Of a DNA stretch of 64,000 bases, positions 61,432-64,000 are shown piece by piece (position 1 is the stretch's first letter; each line of letters starts with the position of its first letter). Location of the stretch: the NCBI RefSeq assembly GCF_004307425.1, contig NZ_SEWZ01000003.1:186001-250000 (forward strand), read 5' to 3'. Made by a program: the position numbers and the translations under genes. The DNA comes from Aquirufa antheringensis. Lineage in GTDB: Bacteria; Bacteroidota; Bacteroidia; Cytophagales; Spirosomataceae. Below the pieces are notes generated by a model. That model worked only from the letters and a program-made list of their open reading frames with translations, was not told the DNA's origin and did not search any database.

Positions 61432-62292
61432 ATGAGTCAGATTTTAGTCTTGGCGGGCGGTTCCGTCAAAGGGGCGTTTCAAGCGGGTGTTATCAAGGCG
61501 CTTTTTGAGAAAGGTTACCAGCCAGATGCGATTTATGGGGTATCTGCTGGAAGCTTAAATGCAGCCTATTTAGTGAACCAGTTTGGCCAACAAGCGAATA
61601 GCGGAACTCCTATTTCCTATCCACAGGCAGCGCAGGATTTATGGGATTTCTGGGAACTGCGAATTACTTGCCCAGACTGCCTATCTAAACCATTCAACAT
61701 TTTTCAATTAGGGTGGACAGCTCTGACGAAGAAGTTCAAAGGTTTAGTGGATACGAGTCCTTTGCGCAATCTGTTGAGTGAAGTGTTGGAGGATCGGAAT
61801 TTACAGGCAAGTCCCGTCGGTTTAAAAGTAGGTGCAGTGAATATTATGGAGGGATCGATGCATTACGTGGATCCTAGTTTTGAAAATTTCCAGGACTACC
61901 TGATGGCGTCCTCTGCTGTGCCCATTTTGATGCCCGTGGTGCAGATTCAATCGGAGAAACGTAAATCCTACTTAGATGGCGGTTTACGTGATGTAGCGCC
62001 TTTACAGAAGGCTATTAATGATGGGGCCAAAGAAATTGTGGTCATTGCCTGTCACACCGAGATGATTGAGGGAGGGGACTTTGATTCCGGAGATTTATTA
62101 GCCTTAGTCGATCGGGTGATGGATATCGCGGTAAATGAGATTTTGAATGCGGACCTTCGAATGCAGCGTTCGGAAGTGAAATTAACGATTATTCGACCGA
62201 AGCAACCTCTCAGCATCGATATCCAACGTTTTACGAAAATGGACATTCGCAGAATGCTTGAAACGGGTTATGCCTTGGGTTTAGAACTATAA
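61432..62292 (+). CDS. Patatin-like phospholipase
   Basis: Serine hydrolase of 286 residues. The oxyanion loop GGSVKGAFQAG is at the start, the nucleophile elbow GVSAGSLNA (GxSxG) near residue 40, and the catalytic Asp in DGGLRD near residue 183. The last third has no extra domain. In this family the usual activity is hydrolysis of phospholipid or neutral lipid acyl chains; the substrate here is unknown. It is followed by a strong terminator. Confidence 0.88.
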   Translation: MSQILVLAGGSVKGAFQAGVIKALFEKGYQPDAIYGVSAGSLNAAYLVNQFGQQANSGTPISYPQAAQDLWDFWELRITCPDCLSKPFNIFQLGWTALTKKFKGLVDTSPLRNLLSEVLEDRNLQASPVGLKVGAVNIMEGSMHYVDPSFENFQDYLMASSAVPILMPVVQIQSEKRKSYLDGGLRDVAPLQKAINDGAKEIVVIACHTEMIEGGDFDSGDLLALVDRVMDIAVNEILNADLRMQRSEVKLTIIRPKQPLSIDIQRFTKMDIRRMLETGYALGLEL

Positions 62293-62318
62293 AAAAAGCC
62301 TCGAATTTCGAGGCTTTC
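62292..62318. terminator. Bidirectional terminator between patatin and frr
   Basis: AAAGCCTCG (62295-62303) and CGAGGCTTT (62309-62317) with an AATTT loop; A and T tracts on both sides allow use by both convergent genes. Confidence 0.9.
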
Positions 62319-62321
62319 TAT

Positions 62322-62882
62322 TTATACTGACATGATGTCTTTCTCCTTTTCGTTAAAGACCTGGTCGATCTTCGCGATGTAGGCATCCGTTTTCTTTTGG
62401 ATCTTATCTTCTGCCTCTTTGATCGCATCTTCTGATACGCCATCACCCTTTAATTTCTTGATGCTATTGTTTCCGTCTTGACGGGCATTGCGAATGTTGA
62501 TCTTAGCGACCTCAATTTCTTGCTTGCAACGCTTCACTAAATCACGGCGACGCTCTTCAGTCAACGGAGGAATCGATAAACGAATGATTTCCCCATCATT
62601 CATTGGATTTAAACCTAAGCTGGAGTTACGGATAGACTTCTCTATCTCCGCGAAAATACCTTTCTCAAAAGGCTTGATCGCAATCGTACGCGCATCTGGA
62701 GTGGTCACTGAAGCAGCACCTGAAATAGCTGTTTGCATACCATAATAATCGATGGTCAAACCATCTAACATGGATGGGCTCGCTTTACCAGCTCTAATCT
62801 TCGATAACTCAATGTTTAAGTGCTTGATCGCACCGTCCATGGTTTCGACAGTGGCGTCAATATAGAATTCGATTTCTTCCAT
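62322..62882 (-). CDS. frr: Ribosome recycling factor
   Basis: Releases post-termination ribosomes with EF-G. The 186-residue protein has the family motifs SKIRAGKASPSMLDGL, AISGAASVTTPDART, LTEERRRDLVKRCK and a C-terminal helical bundle. It follows pyrH by eight bases on the same strand, the common pyrH-frr pairing. Confidence 0.97.
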   Translation of the reverse strand: MEEIEFYIDATVETMDGAIKHLNIELSKIRAGKASPSMLDGLTIDYYGMQTAISGAASVTTPDARTIAIKPFEKGIFAEIEKSIRNSSLGLNPMNDGEIIRLSIPPLTEERRRDLVKRCKQEIEVAKINIRNARQDGNNSIKKLKGDGVSEDAIKEAEDKIQKKTDAYIAKIDQVFNEKEKDIMSV

Positions 62883-62890
62883 TTTATCAA

Positions 62891-63601
62891 TTAACTAATT
62901 AATGTTCCTACATCCTCACCCGATACTAAGGCGGCTAAGTTACCCTCCTTGTTCATGTCGAACACGATGATGGGTACGTTATTTTCTTGGCATAAAGTGA
63001 ATGCCGTGGTATCCATAATTTTCAAGCCTTTAGAGATAGCCTCTGAAAAGCTCAAATGCGTATAACGAGTTGCTGTCGCATCTTTCTCTGGATCAGCGGT
63101 GTAGACTCCATCCACGCGAGTTCCTTTTAATACCACATCGGCTTCGATTTCGATTGCTCGAAGAGAGGCAGTAGAATCTGTTGTGAAATACGGGTTACCT
63201 GTTCCTGCACCAAAAATCACGATACGGCCTTTTTCTAAGTGACGCATCGCACGGCGGCGGATGAAGGGCTCGCAAACGGCTTCTACTTTGATGGCTGTCA
63301 TCATGCGGGTGTACAATCCTTGTTTTTCCAAAGAAGCCTGAACCGCCATTCCGTTAATTACAGTCGCTAACATGCCCATGTAATCGCCTTGCACGCGGTC
63401 AATGCCTGCTTTCGCAGCACTCGCACCGCGGAATATATTGCCACCACCAATCACGATAGCTACTTCAACTCCTAAATCATGCACCTTTTTGATTTCAGCG
63501 GCATATTGACCAAGAATGGTTGGGTCAATCACTTCTCCATCTGTCGAAAGAGATTCGCCTGAAAGTTTCAATAAAATGCGTTTGTATTTAGGTTCTTTCA
63601 T
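62891..63601 (-). CDS. pyrH: UMP kinase
   Basis: Phosphorylates UMP to UDP in pyrimidine synthesis; a hexameric amino-acid-kinase-fold enzyme. It has 236 residues: [12 protein letters not shown] start, [25 protein letters not shown], and the UMP-binding [19 protein letters not shown]. The next gene, frr, begins eight bases downstream. tsf and rpsB, frequent upstream neighbours elsewhere, are absent; a carotenoid ketolase gene is upstream instead. Confidence 0.97.
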   Translation of the reverse strand: MKEPKYKRILLKLSGESLSTDGEVIDPTILGQYAAEIKKVHDLGVEVAIVIGGGNIFRGASAAKAGIDRVQGDYMGMLATVINGMAVQASLEKQGLYTRMMTAIKVEAVCEPFIRRRAMRHLEKGRIVIFGAGTGNPYFTTDSTASLRAIEIEADVVLKGTRVDGVYTADPEKDATATRYTHLSFSEAISKGLKIMDTTAFTLCQENNVPIIVFDMNKEGNLAALVSGEDVGTLIS

Positions 63602-63655
63602 GAGGAGCTCGTTTATGTCGATTTTGTGCGATGCAAATTTAGGAAAAATCTAGGT

Positions 63656-64000
63656 CTAGGCAAGGCTTTCGTCCTTGGCTTTGGGTAATTTATACCAAGG
63701 CAAATAGGGATGCGCATGGTGTTCAAAATGATAGCCAAAAAAGTAGCAGGAAATAAACGCCCAAATATGGTTTTTACTTTGGCTTCTTGATTGCTGTTTG
63801 TTGTCCGCTGCGTGTTCACCTCGGTGCGGCAAATAGGTTCCGAAAATAAATAATTGCAGCGTACTCAAGATCGCGGGCACTTCCCAAAACAAGATCAAAT
63901 TCCACATCGGAAACCAGATCTTCAACACATTATAGGTAATGGCCATCGCCAGCACTTGTTTCCAAGTCACATATTGCCAAATAAATTTGAACCACCAGAA
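63656..64000 (-). CDS. crtW: Beta-carotene ketolase-like desaturase, C-terminal part (cut by window end)
   Basis: Only the last about 115 residues lie inside the window; the frame is open to the right edge with no start seen. The fragment shows WKQVLAMA, FWEVPAILSTLQLFIFGTYLPHR and the histidine cluster FGYHFEHHAHPYLPW. This matches the C-terminus of membrane-bound, di-iron CrtW ketolases, which add keto groups to beta-carotene-type rings. A beta-carotene hydroxylase or other fatty acid hydroxylase is a weaker alternative. It suggests keto-carotenoid pigmentation. Confidence 0.78.
   Translation of the reverse strand, partial: FWWFKFIWQYVTWKQVLAMAITYNVLKIWFPMWNLILFWEVPAILSTLQLFIFGTYLPHRGEHAADNKQQSRSQSKNHIWAFISCYFFGYHFEHHAHPYLPWYKLPKAKDESLA

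Overview
The window is an ordinary, densely packed chromosomal segment of a Bacteroidota bacterium, most likely Cytophagales (the Spirosomaceae group such as Aquirufa, Flectobacillus or Arcicella is my best guess; this is inference from gene content). The evidence is a gldK-gldL-gldM-gldN type IX secretion/gliding operon preceded by a PorP/SprF gene, plus gldD, a PorT/SprT-like gene next to ubiE, TonB-dependent receptors with a carboxypeptidase-like N-terminal domain, a DUF4249 lipoprotein, a NagB-deacetylase fusion, and -7 promoter elements of the Bacteroidota form TAnnTTTG. I see no rRNA, tRNA, CRISPR array, insertion sequence or prophage.

Layout. 1-4.8 kb: branched-chain amino acid synthesis (ilvB end, ilvN, ilvC, ilvA, leuA); IlvA and LeuA both lack the C-terminal allosteric domain. 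5-9.5 kb: MscS channel, an outer-membrane barrel protein with lptC, and a lipoprotein/SCO/cytochrome c group. 9.5-14.3 kb: recN, sucD, a DUF4271 membrane protein and hemD. 14.3-19.9 kb: the T9SS/gliding operon. 20-25.4 kb: pyk, plsC, gldD, priA. 25.3-31.9 kb: nitroreductase, adk, obg, a sugar-nucleotide reductase-like SDR, hemC, holB and an alternative GlmU-like protein. 32-38.8 kb: rpmE2, nrdA, a YhhN-family protein and a fused FAD/Fe-S dehydrogenase. 38.9-44.4 kb: an XRE regulator with nagB fusion, and a TonB receptor with a DUF4249 lipoprotein. 44.4-48 kb: porT-like, ubiE/menG, an AEC transporter and an orphan histidine kinase. 48.1-51.7 kb: a PadR/PspC/DUF2807 operon. 51.7-57.6 kb: DUF1684, ribE, and an arginine operon argF'-argB-argE-argH (with a GNAT gene upstream) whose transcarbamylase has the residue expected for succinylornithine use. 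57.7-64 kb: a second TonB-type receptor, a polyprenyl synthase, a patatin, frr, pyrH, and a partial CrtW-type carotenoid ketolase cut by the window end.

The most unusual sequence-level signals are not genes. (1) Three intergenic regions in the first 9 kb carry degenerate tandem arrays with an exact 7-base period; the units differ between loci, and at one locus two arrays face each other as a long inverted repeat. (2) A perfect terminator hairpin after sucD whose 3' arm contains the start codon of the next gene. (3) Two clear promoter/operator layouts: an inverted repeat flanking the -33 box of the XRE-nagB operon and another overlapping the -33 box of the PadR operon. I found no wholly new multi-gene system; the heptamer arrays are the strongest candidate for something poorly described.
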